Part shown: piece after piece, positions 10,101 through 20,481 of the stretch
Numbering within the stretch: the first letter of the stretch is position 1
Layout: the number at the start of each line of letters is the position of its first letter
NCBI RefSeq assembly: GCF_943734655.1
Contig: NC_071353.1
Span: 25,096,501-25,160,500 of the forward strand
Origin: Sabethes cyaneus
Taxonomy: Eukaryota; Arthropoda; Insecta; Diptera; Culicidae
Direction: 5' to 3'
Length of the DNA stretch: 64,000 bases
Notes under the pieces: generated by a model
The model's input: only the letters and a program-made list of their open reading frames with translations
Databases searched by the model: none
What the model was told of the DNA's origin: nothing
Made by a program: the position numbers and the translations under genes

Positions 10101-12080
10101 TACGGGTAGTAAACTATTAAAAATTGCCATTTGCAAATCCATGGGTTTGGCAACAACCCAACCCCTAGCTCTCCTATATGATGAGCTAAAAAGGTTGCCT
10201 TATTGCGATCAGCATCTGGGGGACTCATGTAAGCTCACAACCGGGAGGGCTTCTACTGTTCCGAACGGTAATCCCTCGCAAGACGGTCCCGTTACCGATG
10301 CCATGCTTTGCCATCAGACGAGGAACCTCTCGAGTCAGGCTGCTCTAGCCGGCATTCTGGCTGGCGGCACCGACTCGACACAGATGACGTGCCTCGTTAA
10401 AATCCGATTTGTTTCAAGCATTCTGTTTGTGTTTCACATCAAACGCCTCCTCCTACTGCCCCCCCCCCCCTTTCTTCAAGGCCAACTACCATCGATACGG
10501 TTGGCGTTTTGTGTTTTTCGATCCGTACCGCCTTCGACGAAAGCATTTTTCCGACACGGCACGGAAAAATAGGCGGCTCAGGAGTGCCGCGGGTCGTTCA
10601 GCGGTGTGCCGAGTGGCTTCCACCTAAAACCATCGCCTCGTACCGCTTATATTCCATGCTGGCGGTGTAAGTCGTAATTGCGGGATGATTCGGAAAATGC
10701 TAAAGCAGCGTGTTCGTTCTTCGTTCGGCGAATTTGGCTTTCCTGTGAAGCAAACATTTCGAGTAGGACAATAAGATCCGCTTTCGCACTTTGAAGAAGC
10801 TTGATGTATTTTCCTGCACGTTTGCTGCCGTGGGGACGCGGCAGCGGAATGATGAAGCGGCTTTCTGCTACGGTGGTGGCGGCGGCGGCGGCGGCAGCGG
10901 CGGCGGCAGCGGCACCAGAAGCAATACGGTTCGTCGCAAATAGAAAGATCAAAGGCTGCTATGAAACCAGCGAAGAATAAGATACTCTTTTGGATGGATT
11001 TACGTTTGCCGGATTCGGGCAGGTGTGGAAAGTGCTCTAATTTTGCAAATATTATTTCCCGTTACATTGGCTTTTTCCAAGATGGAAGGAGACTTACCGC
11101 TTAGAGTCGCAATCAGCTCGGATAGGCATAAAAGTCTTATTTGCTTAATCTGAATCAACAACAAAAACGAGCCGACATTTACGACCGTGTAGGCAAAGGG
11201 AATTTAATACGCTCGACTTTATTTGTGTTATCATATATTCATATTATGTTTTTGATTCAAAATTCTCTACAGCGAAGGGAAATGAATGTGGGTATTTTGA
11301 ATGTGGCAGTCATCTGATTTAATGGTAATCTGTCAATCTTAAAAGTCTTCCAATCAAACTGGTCCAACAAGCCAGTTGTCGTGTGTTTGAATCTTGGTCG
11401 GGAGAGATTGCTAGAGTCAATTAGATCATAGCACTAGCGAGGGCGAAGTCTGTTGAACAAAAAATCAGAAGGTCAACAGGACTTTGCTTTCCTGTCAATC
11501 TCAAATCGTTCGGCAGTTAGGATAGCTTCTTCCAACGAGTCTCATATGTTAAAGATACTGCGAAACAAATACTTTCTGCCGACCTCGTTGAGTTGAATCA
11601 TCGCTGTTCAACCAGAACCGGAACAAAAAACCAGTCCATTAACCGTCAGCTCTGAAGCATCGACCAGAGAGCACCCTAATTATAGTCTAATTGTGCGCCA
11701 TTACCCAAACGGATACAAATCCCGGATGCGGCATTCGGCACTGCGGATCCGTTCCAGTGCGTGGAACGTCCCGGACCGGACCACTGCCACTGTCAAATGA
11801 GTGAAAGATGCGCCGGAAGGCGAAGGAAGTCTGCATTTGATTTAATGTCAGTCAGCCGAGCCCTGTCTATTAATTACTTTAGCAAAGCATCAATTTCAGT
11901 CAAAGTCGGATGGTCGTAGGTCCTATAAGTCACACTCGACCGGCCGGCCAGCCAGCCAGCCAGTAGCCAGTCAACAAGTAGCGGATAAAAAGAAAATATA
12001 TGGCTTTCGTGCGAATGGCAATAGGAGTCTTCAACGGTCGTTTTTCGTCCTCATCGTCCTCAGTTGTTTTTCGATCATTA
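10100..12080. other. Low-repeat island, possible host intron or intergenic DNA
   Basis: This stretch is less AT-rich than its neighbours and does not match other parts of the window. It holds a C run (about 10459-10470), a GGC/GCAGC trinucleotide repeat (about 10873-10915) and a CCGGCCAGCCAG tract (about 11938-11970). A minus frame at 10952-10647 reads the trinucleotide run as poly-alanine but shows no domain. It could be unique host noncoding DNA; conservation data would be needed to say more. Confidence 0.4.
10873..10915. repeat. GGC/GCAGC trinucleotide repeat
   Basis: An imperfect GGC-GGC-GCA-GCG run. In the minus frame 10952-10647 it encodes about 12 alanines, but splicing or expression cannot be judged. 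Confidence 0.8.
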
Positions 12081-12269
12081 GAAAAGTTTACTTGTAGCTG
12101 TACAAAGCCAACATTAATATAACATTGTTTTGCAGAGATTGTGCGGGGATTCCCCTGGGCTTCGGAGCTTTAGAACACACAAATTTTATTTGCACTAGGA
12201 CAATAAATATGCTTGACAACGATTTTTAAAATTATTCAAGCTGGTTTCTCAAGCAAAAAAGAGAACAAC

Positions 12270-12365
12270 AGAGACAATTCTATTCTTGAAAAAGGCTAAA
12301 ATAAACAGTCGAAACGTTGGACTGAATTAAAAACAGCATTTCTAATTTCCGTTAAGCCGAAAAAT
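12270..12365 (+). repeat. Single-arm copy of the hammerhead-like foldback family
   Basis: The sequence CTTGAAAAAGGCT, a 9-base loop, then AGTCGAAACGTTGGACTG and, 40 bases on, AAGCCGAAAA matches one arm of the foldbacks at 30.9 and 55.4 kb. The CTGANGA box is decayed to TTGAAAA while the stem (GGCT..AGTC) and GAAACG box remain. No inverted partner arm is present. Confidence 0.5.
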
Positions 12366-12449
12366 ATACAGGAAAAATAACTAAAAATCTGCTAATCCAA
12401 AATCTAAAATTAAGAATTAAGAGCCGCATTTTCAATATTAGCATAATTA

Positions 12450-13440
12450 ACGTGCACAGCGCTCACCTCGGAAGTACCGATGATGACAGAGACCAATTAA
12501 ACGCGCAGTTGGAGCGCGAACACGACCGCCGCCCAAGACATGATGTCAAAATCATCATCGGGGACTATAATGCTCAGGTTGGTCAGGAGGAGGAATTCAA
12601 ACCGGTGCGGTGATTGGACTGTTCAGCTCACACCCGCAAACGAACGAAAACTGCCTAAGACTTGTCGACTTCGCCGCCTCCAAGAACATGGCCATACGTA
12701 GTACCTTCTTCCAGCATAACCTCTACCATCGGTACACCTGGAGGTTACCCAACCAGACGGAATCACAAATCTACCACGTTTCTGATAGATGATCGGTACT
12801 TTTCAGACATTATCGATGTCAGAACCTATCCGGGCGCCAACACTGATTCGGATAACTACCTAGTGATGGTAAGGATACGTCAAAAACTATCTGTTGTGAA
12901 CAACTTACGATGCCGGTGCTCGCCACGGTATAATCTAGCGCGACTGAAGCAACCGGATGTCACCGAAAACTACGCGTTATCTCTCGAAACCGTGCTGCTG
13001 GAAGACGGTGAGCTAGATGAAGCCCCTCATGAGGACTGTTGGAATGTCGTGAAAACAACCATGAACCGCGTAGCGGAGAACATTCTAGGCCGTGTAGCAC
13101 CGAATGGACGTAACGAATGGTTTGACGAGGAATGCCAGCACATATTGGCTGAAAAGAATGCAGCGCGGGTACAAATGCGGCTTAGAGTCACCCGTCAGAG
13201 TGTGGAGCTATTCAAACAGAAGCGGAGACAGCAAACCCGACTCTTCCAGGAGTAGAAGTGCCACCAAGAGGAGAAGGAGAAGGAGTGTGAAGAACTCGAG
13301 TAGCTCCTCCGTTTTCACGACGCATGGAAGTATTATCAGAGACTCAACGAATTTCGCAAAGGTTTTGTGCCGCGGGCCGCAGAGATGCAGAGATAAAGAT
13401 GGAGGTATCCTGACTGACGATCGTGCGGCGATCAAAAGGT
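12450..13440 (+). pseudogene. RTE endonuclease (C-terminal half) and linker
   Basis: Decoded in successive frames: DVKIIIGDYNAQVGQ (the GD-N endonuclease motif), then NENCLRLVDFAASKNMAIRS and STFFQHNLYHRYTWR. After a shift near 12780 come HFSDIIDVRTYPGANTDSD and NYLVMVRIRQKL. The SDH motif is SDN here, changing the final catalytic histidine to asparagine. The linker ends in NEWFDEECQHILAEKNAARVQ, shared with copy 3 (NHWFDGECQPAMKSK). No start codon is relevant because the 5' end is missing. Confidence 0.8.
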
Positions 13441-14543
13441 GAAAGCAGCACTACGATGAATACCTGAATGGCGTACAGGCGGAAGACCATGAAAACGGAG
13501 GACCGCATTGGTGTAGTAAGCAGCGAAGATGTGCCACCCCCATTGATAATGGAAGTTAAAGAAGCCATCCAGCGGCTGAAGAACAACGAAGCAATGAAAA
13601 AGTTGGCATTGGAGCGGAACTTATTAACATGGACCCGGACAAGTTGGCCGGCTGTCTGCATCAACTGATTGTCAAGATTTGGGATACGGAACGACTACCG
13701 GAAGAGTGGAAAGACGGGGTTATCTGCCCTATCTACAAGAAAGGCGATAAGCTGGATTGTGAGAGCTACTGAGCAATCACTATCCTTTATGCCGCCTACA
13801 AAGTGCTGTCCCAAGTCATCTTTCATCGACTGTCGCCAATAGCCAACAGATTCGTGGGAAGTTATCAGACCGGCTTCATGGACGGTCGATTTACAACGGA
13901 TCAAATCTTCACCCTACGGCAGATCCTCCAGAAGTGCCGCGAATTTCGAGTCCCTTCGCATGATCCGTTCATTGACTTTAAAGCCGCATATGATAGTGTA
14001 AACCGACCAGAGCTATGGAAAAATTCTGGATAAATGCGGCTTTCCGGATGAGCTTACTAGACTTATCTTGGCTGCGATGGATGGGATCCAGTGCTGTATG
14101 AGACTCTCTAGTAGATTGTCGGACGCATTCGAATCTCGCATGGGACTTCGACAAGGAGATGATCTCTGCTGCCTGTTATTCAACTTTGCACATGAAGGCG
14201 TTATAAGACGAGCGGTGAGTAAAATGCGGGGCATGATTTTTAATATATCCAGCCAGTTTATTTGTTCGAGGCGGTGGAAAATCAGTACATCAGACTAAAA
14301 CGTGAAGCAAAGAAGATTGAGTTAAAAATAAATACGTTTAAAACGAAGTATATGATGGCGGGCGGGACCGAGCGCGACAGGGTTCGCTTGAGTAGCACCG
14401 TGGTAATCGACGGGTAAGAGTTTAAGGTAGTCGATGAGTTCGTATACCTTGGTTCTTTGGACAGCAATATCAGCCGTGAGATCAAAAGGAGTATTATCAG
14501 CGAAAGTCGTGCCTTCTATGGATTCCACAAACACTTGCGGTGC
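13440..14543 (+). pseudogene. RTE reverse transcriptase, motif C deleted
   Basis: Blocks visible are VKEAIQRLKNNEA, LHQLIVKIWDTERLPEEWKD, VICPIYKKGDKLDC (followed by an in-frame TGA), LSQVIFHRLSPIANRFVGSY, TTDQIFTLRQILQKC, motif A FIDFKAAYDSVNR, motif B GLRQGDDLCCLLFNF and VDEFVYLGSLDSNISREIK. The stretch that should hold the FADD catalytic pair (about 14240-14290) reads unrelated residues, so the active site has been deleted. It ends at YGFHKHLR, where homology switches to the neighbouring element. Confidence 0.8.
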
Positions 14544-14905
14544 TTCCACTATTGCTCTGTATGTGGACCGCGAGGCTGGTTTTGGTACCAAAGGACCCGT
14601 GCAAGCTCGGTTTTTGAAATTCGGGGACGTCGTTTCGGTCGATCGCTCTCTCTTGGTAACGATCAGATCCCGCTGACCAGGCTGGTCGGCCGGCAGAAGG
14701 GCGAGTTTCTGTGCCTCACCTATTGAGGCTGTCGTCGTTGTGAGTGGGAGAGTCGCTTGACCGAATCCCCGGAGGTCTCAGATTGCCCCTGAACCTCAGG
14801 TAGCGTCGCCGAATCGGGAAGGTCATCAGTTGGTGAGTTCGGCATCAGAGATGAAGCCGAGAGTCCTCCTTCCAGCGGCATGCTGTCGAGGTTAAAGTCC
14901 ATTCC
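14544..14905 (-). pseudogene. LINE ORF1 N-terminal fragment (LOA/Lian-like?)
   Basis: Minus-strand reading from ATG at 14905 gives MDFNLDSMPLEGGLSASSLM and a Ser/Pro/Asp-rich leader to KRLSHSQRRQPQ. It then shifts frame to EAQKLALLPADQPGQRDLIV, TKRERSTETTSP and PKPASRSTYRAIVEA. This layout (acidic leader, basic QRRK patch, Ala-rich linker) resembles ORF1 of insect LOA-type LINEs from memory; the clade is uncertain. It ends at the junction with RTE copy 2, which is antisense to it. The 5' UTR would lie at 14906 to about 14990. Confidence 0.45.
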
Positions 14906-15003
14906 TTTGTTATTTGTTATTTATTGTTTACATTCATCGGATAAATGGTCTACATGAACACTTACGAACTAAGAAATAAAGCTAGGGGTTTACATAAAAA
15001 ATT

Positions 15004-15130
15004 GTCAAACGGTCACGAAAAATCAGAGGGGCTGTGTACAAGACACGACCGCATATATAGGTGACGCAGGACTACGTAAGCTTCTATGTAGTGATAGTAG
15101 CATGTATCCATGCTTGTAATCATTCGATTC
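15004..15130 (+). repeat. Left inverted end of a 7.9 kb composite block
   Basis: CAGAGGGGCTGTGTACAAGA through GACGCAGGACTACGTAAG to the TGTATCCATGC phrase is repeated inverted at 22810-22945. The phrases ACGTAGTCCTRCGTCA and GTACAACCC-TAGGG also occur in related form at 17350-17405 and 33635-33685. Confidence 0.7.
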
Positions 15131-15620
15131 TTCATGTATACATGCTATATGCAACATATATACAAGCTACATGCGTTGTATGTAACATTTATCAAAGTAA
15201 TAACATTGCATACGTTCAATCCTCAAAAGATTCCAGAGTTATTTCTATGTGCATTTGGAAACAATTTAACAAAATCAAGAACACAAACTATTGCTTTCCT
15301 GCTACCTTACAGAAATTAAAGATTGATTTCATTAACCATGGTTCCCCACATTGAAGGGATTTTACCAATTCAATCCTATTTTATCAACAGCACATCTTTT
15401 CACTACACTGCTAATGAAACGGCAACCATGCGTGTGAAACACTGTAGGGGAACAACGGGCAAGACGACCACCCGGGGCAAAAGTGCTACTCTTCAGTTTT
15501 CCATGAAAACGACGAAGAATTTTAATATGGTTATTTTTTATGATGTCTAAAGTGTCGTACAATATACCATAAGAAAGTTCATCGATAAAAAATATAAACT
15601 CAGACATTAAAATGATTTTG
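15130..15620 (+). repeat. Internal sequence of the same dispersed family
   Basis: Bases 15250-15330 (TTTGGAAACAATTTAACAAA and onward) match 38830-38905 next to RTE copy 3, so this block is dispersed. Overlapping short frames (15061-15550) lack motifs and are not called genes. Confidence 0.55.
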
Positions 15621-16190
15621 AAATTTTACTTTTTGAAAATTGCACAAAATGTTAATGACTACAGCACTCGTGCGCTAATTGCACGTCCTCTAATCGCACT
15701 GCCTTTTAATTGCACGTCCGCTAGTTGCACGATCGTGCAATTAAAAAACAGTTATCTGTCAAACTACACGTGGTTTTCTAGGTGGTTGCTATAAACAAAA
15801 ATGCAGCGTTGCCGAATAAAAACTCTCTCTCTCTCTCTCTGCATTACGTAGATATATTACAAACAAATTAATACAAATTTTGCTAAACTTTGACGCATTG
15901 GACACCTATTCATTAAGCTTTTGGTTCGTTTGTAAAGATTTAAATGTTTTTCCCAAAATCTAGTGCACTTGTGAATGCCTCTGAAGAGTTGTTTACGGTG
16001 ATAACGCATCACGTTTTACAATAAATATTGGCAGCCATCGTGCAATTAAAAAACGAAATTACGCTAGTCGCATCGCCTCAAGCATACTGAAATCTTATTT
16101 ATCTTTATGTGTATTATTTTTGGTCAACATTTCTCTACTTGTGGTCATTTTCCCCACCATAGTGGTACTTTTGCCCCGTACCTATTAATA
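15440..16190. mobile_element. Possible TIR element with GGGGCAAAAGT ends
   Basis: The left part ACCACCCGGGGCAAAAGTGC and the right part GTGGTACTTTTGCCCCGTACC are inverted. Their style resembles the G-rich termini of the 1.3 kb elements at 23429-24753 and 34222-35547. Ends and target duplication are not resolved. It includes a GCACGATCGTGC palindrome near 15730 and a CGTGCAATTAAAAAAC phrase repeated near 15727 and 16039. Confidence 0.35.
15819..15840. repeat. (CT)n microsatellite
   Basis: About ten CT units. Confidence 0.85.
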
Positions 16191-16844
16191 TCGAGCGAAA
16201 AAACATCTGAAACGCAAACGTTACTTTGACGTAGGACTACGTCTTTGTTTACTATACTGGGACTGGGTAGCACTTTGCAAAACGAAAAATAGAAGTGTAA
16301 CGTTTGAATGAAATATTTCAAACGCTAATAGCTACTATACTACTGAACGAAACATAACAGTTAATATGTCGTTGGATAGATAAAATGTCCAGCAATTTTA
16401 TAGTAACATATTAATAATAATTCTTTATACGCTAAATAGTGAAAATGTGTGTAAAGTTTTAAGGTCGAATTTTCCCACACATTTCCCTTGTGATCGCCTA
16501 GCTTCACAGGCACGGACGACAATTAGATACACCAAAGGATTTGGATCCAAATGATAACCTTTGAGACCACTTTGTAAGCCACACCCCTTTTCCAATCCAA
16601 TTGGCTATTGACGGCAACACCGACCCCGAAGACAAGCGGAATCAGCGGGCAATGGCCAACGTGAATCCCACACGATGCACTTTACGTTACATTTTGCATT
16701 ATCCCCATCGCAGACATGCGAAATTGTTCGATAGCTTGCTCAATCAGTGTCGGACAATCATTTAAGCAGCAGCAGCCGATATGGTTTCCTCCACCACCTA
16801 CACTAGCTTACAAGTAGCAACGGCAGTGCCAGTGACTATAAAAT

Positions 16845-16853
16845 GGTACACTT
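16845..16853 (+). promoter_or_regulatory. TATA-box-like element, copy 1
   Basis: CTATAAAATGG is followed about 30 bases later by CTGCTCATTTATCGCACGA, the same arrangement as copy 2. The spacing is right for a pol II core promoter. The downstream gene is missing. Confidence 0.4.
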
Positions 16854-17002
16854 GGTTCGCCGCCTGCTCATTTATCGCACGAACGCACTGACGGACGGTC
16901 AGTATTTTATTTATCATCGACGGCTATCGGACACTGAAGGCAAATGGAAACGCATCGACTGACGGGCAGCAAATTCAGCAGCAGGCCGTTGTGGTCTTAA
17001 AC

Positions 17003-17040
17003 AGTTCTTATAAGAACTATAGTAATTGAAGAATGGAAAG
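17003..17040 (+). promoter_or_regulatory. Histone-like 3' hairpin and purine-rich element (degenerate)
   Basis: AGTTCT-TATA-AGAACT (17003-17018) is a 6-bp stem with a 4-base loop, preceded by AAAC and followed 10 bases later by GAAGAATGGAAAGA. This matches the layout of a replication-dependent histone mRNA end: stem-loop plus U7-binding downstream element. The canonical loop TTTC is TATA here. No histone coding sequence is detectable between the upstream promoter and this hairpin. Confidence 0.35.
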
Positions 17041-17215
17041 ATTTTTCTACACTTTCTAAAATGGTTAACGTTTCATTTTGCGTTATACATTGGTAACATG
17101 GGAAATGCTTGCTCAATCAGCGTCGGATAATCATTTGAGCAGCAGCAGCAGCAGTCGATCTGGTTTCCCCCACCACCTACACTAGCTTATAAAGTAGCAG
17201 CGGCAGTGCCAGTGA

Positions 17216-17224
17216 CTATAAAAT
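17216..17224 (+). promoter_or_regulatory. TATA-box-like element, copy 2
   Basis: CTATAAAATAGC lies in the second half of the 220-bp duplication, again with the CTCATTTATCGCACGATCG block about 35 bases downstream. Confidence 0.4.
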
Positions 17225-17574
17225 AGCACACTTGGTTCGCCGTCTGCTCTGCTCATTTATCGCACGATCGCACTGACGGACGGTCAGTATTTACCATCGA
17301 CGGCTATTGGTGGCGAATCCATCGGCATTTATAATGACTATTATATGACACAGTCCTACGTCACCATTTCGTACAACCCTTAGGGATGTATACCTTGTAG
17401 TTTTTTTCTATATTTATATTATTTTGATATTGAACTCACTGAAACTAGATTATACCCCCATCTAAGTTTAAGGTCTTTTCAGGTGGAATTCAATTGGTTC
17501 TTTTTGCCCGTAATTAATTGAAAACAGTTAAGGTGTCCTTTATTCCCCCGGTCCTCCTACTGTTTGAAACAGAG

Positions 17575-17960
17575 TCATGTTATAACCGAACACTACAGTT
17601 GTAGCACATTTTTCCAACACAGAAATCAAATTCGCCTAGGTTTAATCGTCTCGCAGTAAATAATTTGCGATCTGTTCGGACAACGAACATGTGTCATTTT
17701 TTCTGGCACACTTCCCTAACACAGACATCAAATTGAACTAGGTTTAATCGCGTTCGTAAGAAATCTGTTGGCACGAGGGGGTTTTGTCACTCTTTCTGGC
17801 CTACTTCCCAAGCAAGGACATCAAAATGGTTTAGGTTTAATCGCGGTGTTAAGAAATCTTGTCGAAATAAGGAAACTTTGTCACTTGTTTTGGCTTACTT
17901 TTCAAGCACAGGTATCAAATTGGTATAGGTTTAGATCATCGTAAAGAATCTTCCAACCAA
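17575..17960 (+). repeat. Tandem array, about 118-bp units (four)
   Basis: The unit has CACAGACATCAAATTG, CTAGGTTTAATCG, GTAAGAAATCTTGT and TTTGTCACTTTTTCTGGC. Related arrays lie at 19870-20080 (minus), 42440-42700 and 47850-48130. The first three lead into or lie near the GTTCAAAA..TTTTTGACGTAGG end sequence, suggesting one carrier family. Confidence 0.8.
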
Positions 17961-18160
17961 GCACGAAGCGAAAATTCTGGTAAAACATAGGTTCATTATT
18001 TTCAATTTTTTAATAGTTCAACATCAAGAATCCATACTTTTCTTCATTTGGGCCAATTCTTAGAAGATTTTCCAATCGATTGGTGTAAGAATATTGAAAA
18101 TCGATCGGAAAACCACTAAGCTATTAGCGTTCAAAACCTGACTATTTTTGACAGCCTATA
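17960..18160 (+). repeat. Family tail after the 118-bp array
   Basis: Sequence ending CTATTAGCGTTCAAAACCTG and TTTTTGACA is shared with 48355-48410. There it is followed by GACGTAGGACC, linking the array family to the 16222 and 32878 ends. Confidence 0.5.
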
Positions 18161-18199
18161 CCATTATCCATGTGCACATGTAATAAAATAACCATAAGA

Positions 18200-18656
18200 A
18201 AACTGATTAAACTGAGTATTAAAATGTTATTTACCATGCCGCCAGAGTACAACGAGGCTTCTGCAACAGATTCCACGGCTTCCGGAGATGCGAATGGAAA
18301 GCAACACAAGTTGAAGTTTTTAGCTATATTGGATACTTCCTTGCTGGTATTTTTGCGACGTTTAGGTGCTGGCCCTGTCGTTCCTCGCTCAACAATTTCG
18401 GTATCAGTATTATTACCCTTCGTCTTTTCTAATTCACGTTGTGCCTCGAACCTCGATATATGTGCTGAATTCTCGGTTTTACAACGCAGTGGATTTTTTC
18501 CCAATTCGGGTTGGGACGGGAATATTCGTCCCGGCATAATTTTGCCACTGCTGATTTTTTCGGCCAGAATAAAACACTTTTATCTTCCCACAGCGATGGC
18601 CCAATACACAAACATAGCTCGCCGTTTTCTAAAGTTTGAACTATCTTCAAAGGCAT
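18200..18656 (-). pseudogene. DUF4806-like protein N-terminal fragment, frameshifted
   Basis: From ATG at 18656 the minus frame reads MPLKIVQTLENGELCLC, then PSLWEDKSVLFWPKKSAVAK and PNPNWEKIHCVVK. This W-x-LFWPKK layout is remembered from the N-termini of insect DUF4806-type proteins of unknown function. A frameshift near 18475 moves the continuation into the frame ending at 18142: SRFEAQRELEKTKGNNTDTE, a GPAPKRRK basic patch and SKEVSNIAKNFN. After about 18290 it loses resemblance. Such copies are often carried within repeats; its neighbours here are arrays and a hAT-like element. The family call is from memory and moderate at best. Confidence 0.5.
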
Positions 18657-19200
18657 ATTGAATATTTGATTTTAAACGTAGCGAAAATATGACGTCTTAC
18701 GAATTTGAACTGACACGAAACAATAAAATGGCCGGCTAACTCCTTTTGTATATACATGATAAAATCAGGGGGGTGAAATTGTTAAAATTTTACGGACTTA
18801 ACACATCTATGGATGGCGACAATTTTGGAGTAGTATGGGCGATACCGTATCGATACTCGAAAGCCGATATTTCGATATGTTTTATCGATACTTACGACGT
18901 CGATATTATGCTAAATCGATAATTTCATCCTGATACTGTTTTGATAAAGTGGGATATGCAGCTGAAAAAATATAGGCTAAAACTAGGCCAGGAAATGCTT
19001 AAGATAGCAATATTTTAAGGATTTTTTCTCGCGCTGTTTTCTTTTCAGGTATCTACTAAGCTTAATTCTCAAATTTACTTTATTAGAATTGACTTTAATG
19101 CAAAACCTTGAACAATGTCACTTACATGTTAAACGCTTATTGAACAGTAAGTGCATACGATACGCGATTTTCAGCAATTCAGAACTGAACAAAGAGCACA

Positions 19201-19416
19201 GATACCCTTATTCTGCGAGGCGAGTGACGTGACTATGTTGCAGTCACCGCGAATCAGGTGACAATTGTCACCTAGGTGACTCGCCTTGTCACTTAGGTGA
19301 CAAGAGTTTCTTACCTAGGTGACACGATTGTCACTTAGGTGACTCGACTCGCCGTGGCGAGTCACCTAAGTGACAATTGTCGTATTGAGTCATGTGACTC
19401 GCAGAATAAGGGTGTC
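19201..19416. mobile_element. MITE with repeated GTCACCTAGGTGAC palindromes
   Basis: The ends read GATACCCTTATTCTGCGAG and, inverted, GACACCCTTATTCTGCGAG. Between them the 14-bp palindrome GTCACCTAGGTGAC and variants occur about six times, mixed with GGCGAGTCACC. Single strands could form several alternative hairpins. It has no ORF. Confidence 0.75.
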
Positions 19417-19439
19417 TCAGTGTAGTATTGGACGTTGAC

Positions 19440-19700
19440 GGCATTAGCAAAAATTTTCCAGCGCCATAATAGCGGTGAAAGTGGCGGAGGTGGGACAGAG
19501 ATCGAGAAGAGCTAGAACCGGAAAGGAGCAACTCCCGGCGGAACTCTGTAGGAATGGCCAAGAATCGCCAACAACGACACTGAATGGTTTCAGTACAACC
19601 CATCATATTTTTGTGGATTCCGGGGCAGCATAAGATTCAGTCTGGCGCGAACAACAGGTGGTGCACGAGTGCGGGTTTACGTACAAAGCGACGTGTCCGA
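19440..19700 (+). pseudogene. RTE LINE fragment, copy 4
   Basis: Short matches to the linker (ATCGAGAAGAGCTAGAAC as RDREELE) and to motif A are visible: an FVDSGAA-DSVWREQ-like reading near 19612-19660, followed by HECGFTYKAT. They are joined after deletion of the intervening parts. Confidence 0.6.
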
Positions 19701-19869
19701 ATCCATTTTTTGTGTAGCATTTCCTAAGTCCAAAATGCCGCCTTAAGTAGTATCGATAAATCGAATATCGATGGTTCACGAGCGATATATCGACGGTATC
19801 GATAAAGCGGCGGATTTGATATTGATATTCAATTATCGTTACTTTCGGGAATTTTGCCCAATCCTAAGT

Positions 19870-20080
19870 GCCAAACCACTCCTCTTTTTCAACCGGTGTA
19901 AACGTTTAAACATTATACCTAGTCCAATTTGATGTCCTGAACTTAAATAATATTGTTGAAGTGTAAAACCACCACTTTCATTCAACCGATATCACGTTTA
20001 AACATTAATTCTAGTCAATTAAGTCCAGTCAATTCGATGTCCTGAAAGTAAAACTTCATATAAAAGTGTGCGACCACCCT
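19870..20080 (-). repeat. Tandem array, two units, minus orientation of the 118-bp family
   Basis: CCTAGTCCAATTTGATGTCC is the reverse complement of the unit seen at 17.6 kb. It occurs twice, about 95 bases apart, each with a CACGTTTAAACATTA-like phrase. Confidence 0.65.
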
Positions 20081-20089
20081 TTCCTTTTG

Positions 20090-20480
20090 CCGGATTGCAT
20101 CCATATATTGCAAGATTTTTTTCGGAACAGTTGTCTTGCTCGGAAACAGGGATATTTATACATGTGGCGTGACGCAGTAATTCTCCGCGCGAGGAAAATC
20201 AGCGACTCTTTTATCCGAGAATAGTTTTGCACGTTTCATTTGCTGCTCCGCGTCAGTTAGTTGCCTGCAATTCTTCGCATAGTTACATAGTCAAGCATTA
20301 CATTTAGATTAATTTCTATCGAAAATGATGGACAAGACCAGGCAAGAGGGATCCGTAGTCACGTGTGACGTCAATGTTTATTTGACCGTCGACTCGGTAT
20401 AAGGCAGAAAGGTACAAAACATCTCAAAACTACTCCAAACCACTTTAACTTACTTATATAGTAGTTTTCAATCATGAAAT
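20090..20480. other. Moderate-GC segment, no gene recognised
   Basis: It contains GCGTGACGCAGTAATTC and a short frame starting ATGATGGACAAGACC at about 20324 that stops after about 25 codons. No family is recognised. Confidence 0.3.
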
Positions 20481-20481
20481 T

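Larger units (their letters stand above)
12428..14543 (+). mobile_element. RTE-clade LINE relic, copy 2
   Basis: The copy runs from mid-endonuclease (about 12450) to the C-terminal RT region, where it stops abruptly at about 14543 against a minus-strand LINE ORF1 fragment. It keeps the endonuclease half that copy 1 lacks. Several frameshifts and an internal deletion over RT motif C make it non-functional. Confidence 0.85.
16222..17408 (+). repeat. Dispersed repeat with duplicated promoter-like segment
   Basis: The repeat starts GACGTAGGACTACGTCTTTG and ends with TCCTACGTCACC, CGTACAACCCTTAGGG and CTTGTAG. The same two ends bracket 32878-33690, so they define a family with different cargo. 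The cargo here is a direct duplication of about 220 bp (16715-16920 and 17110-17310), each copy with a TATA box and downstream start-like sequence. No ORF is recognisable. Confidence 0.65.
18831..19866. mobile_element. hAT-like element with TATCGATA-rich ends, with nested insertions
   Basis: The left end TAGTATGGGCGATACC and the right end, read inwards as TAGGATTGGGCAAAATTCC, form imperfect TIRs. Both subterminal regions are crowded with TATCGATA/ATCGAT palindromes. TAG-starting TIRs with repeated subterminal palindromes fit hAT, but flanking 8-bp duplications are not seen. The interior holds the palindrome-rich MITE (19201-19416) and an RTE fragment (19440-19700). Confidence 0.45.

Noticed and set aside
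10647..10952. 101-codon minus frame with poly-alanine run
   Set aside because: The alanine tract is a GGC/GCAGC simple repeat; the flanking residues show no domain or splice support.
16600..17320. Functional histone gene
   Set aside because: No histone coding sequence in any frame; only promoter-like and 3'-hairpin-like pieces are present.
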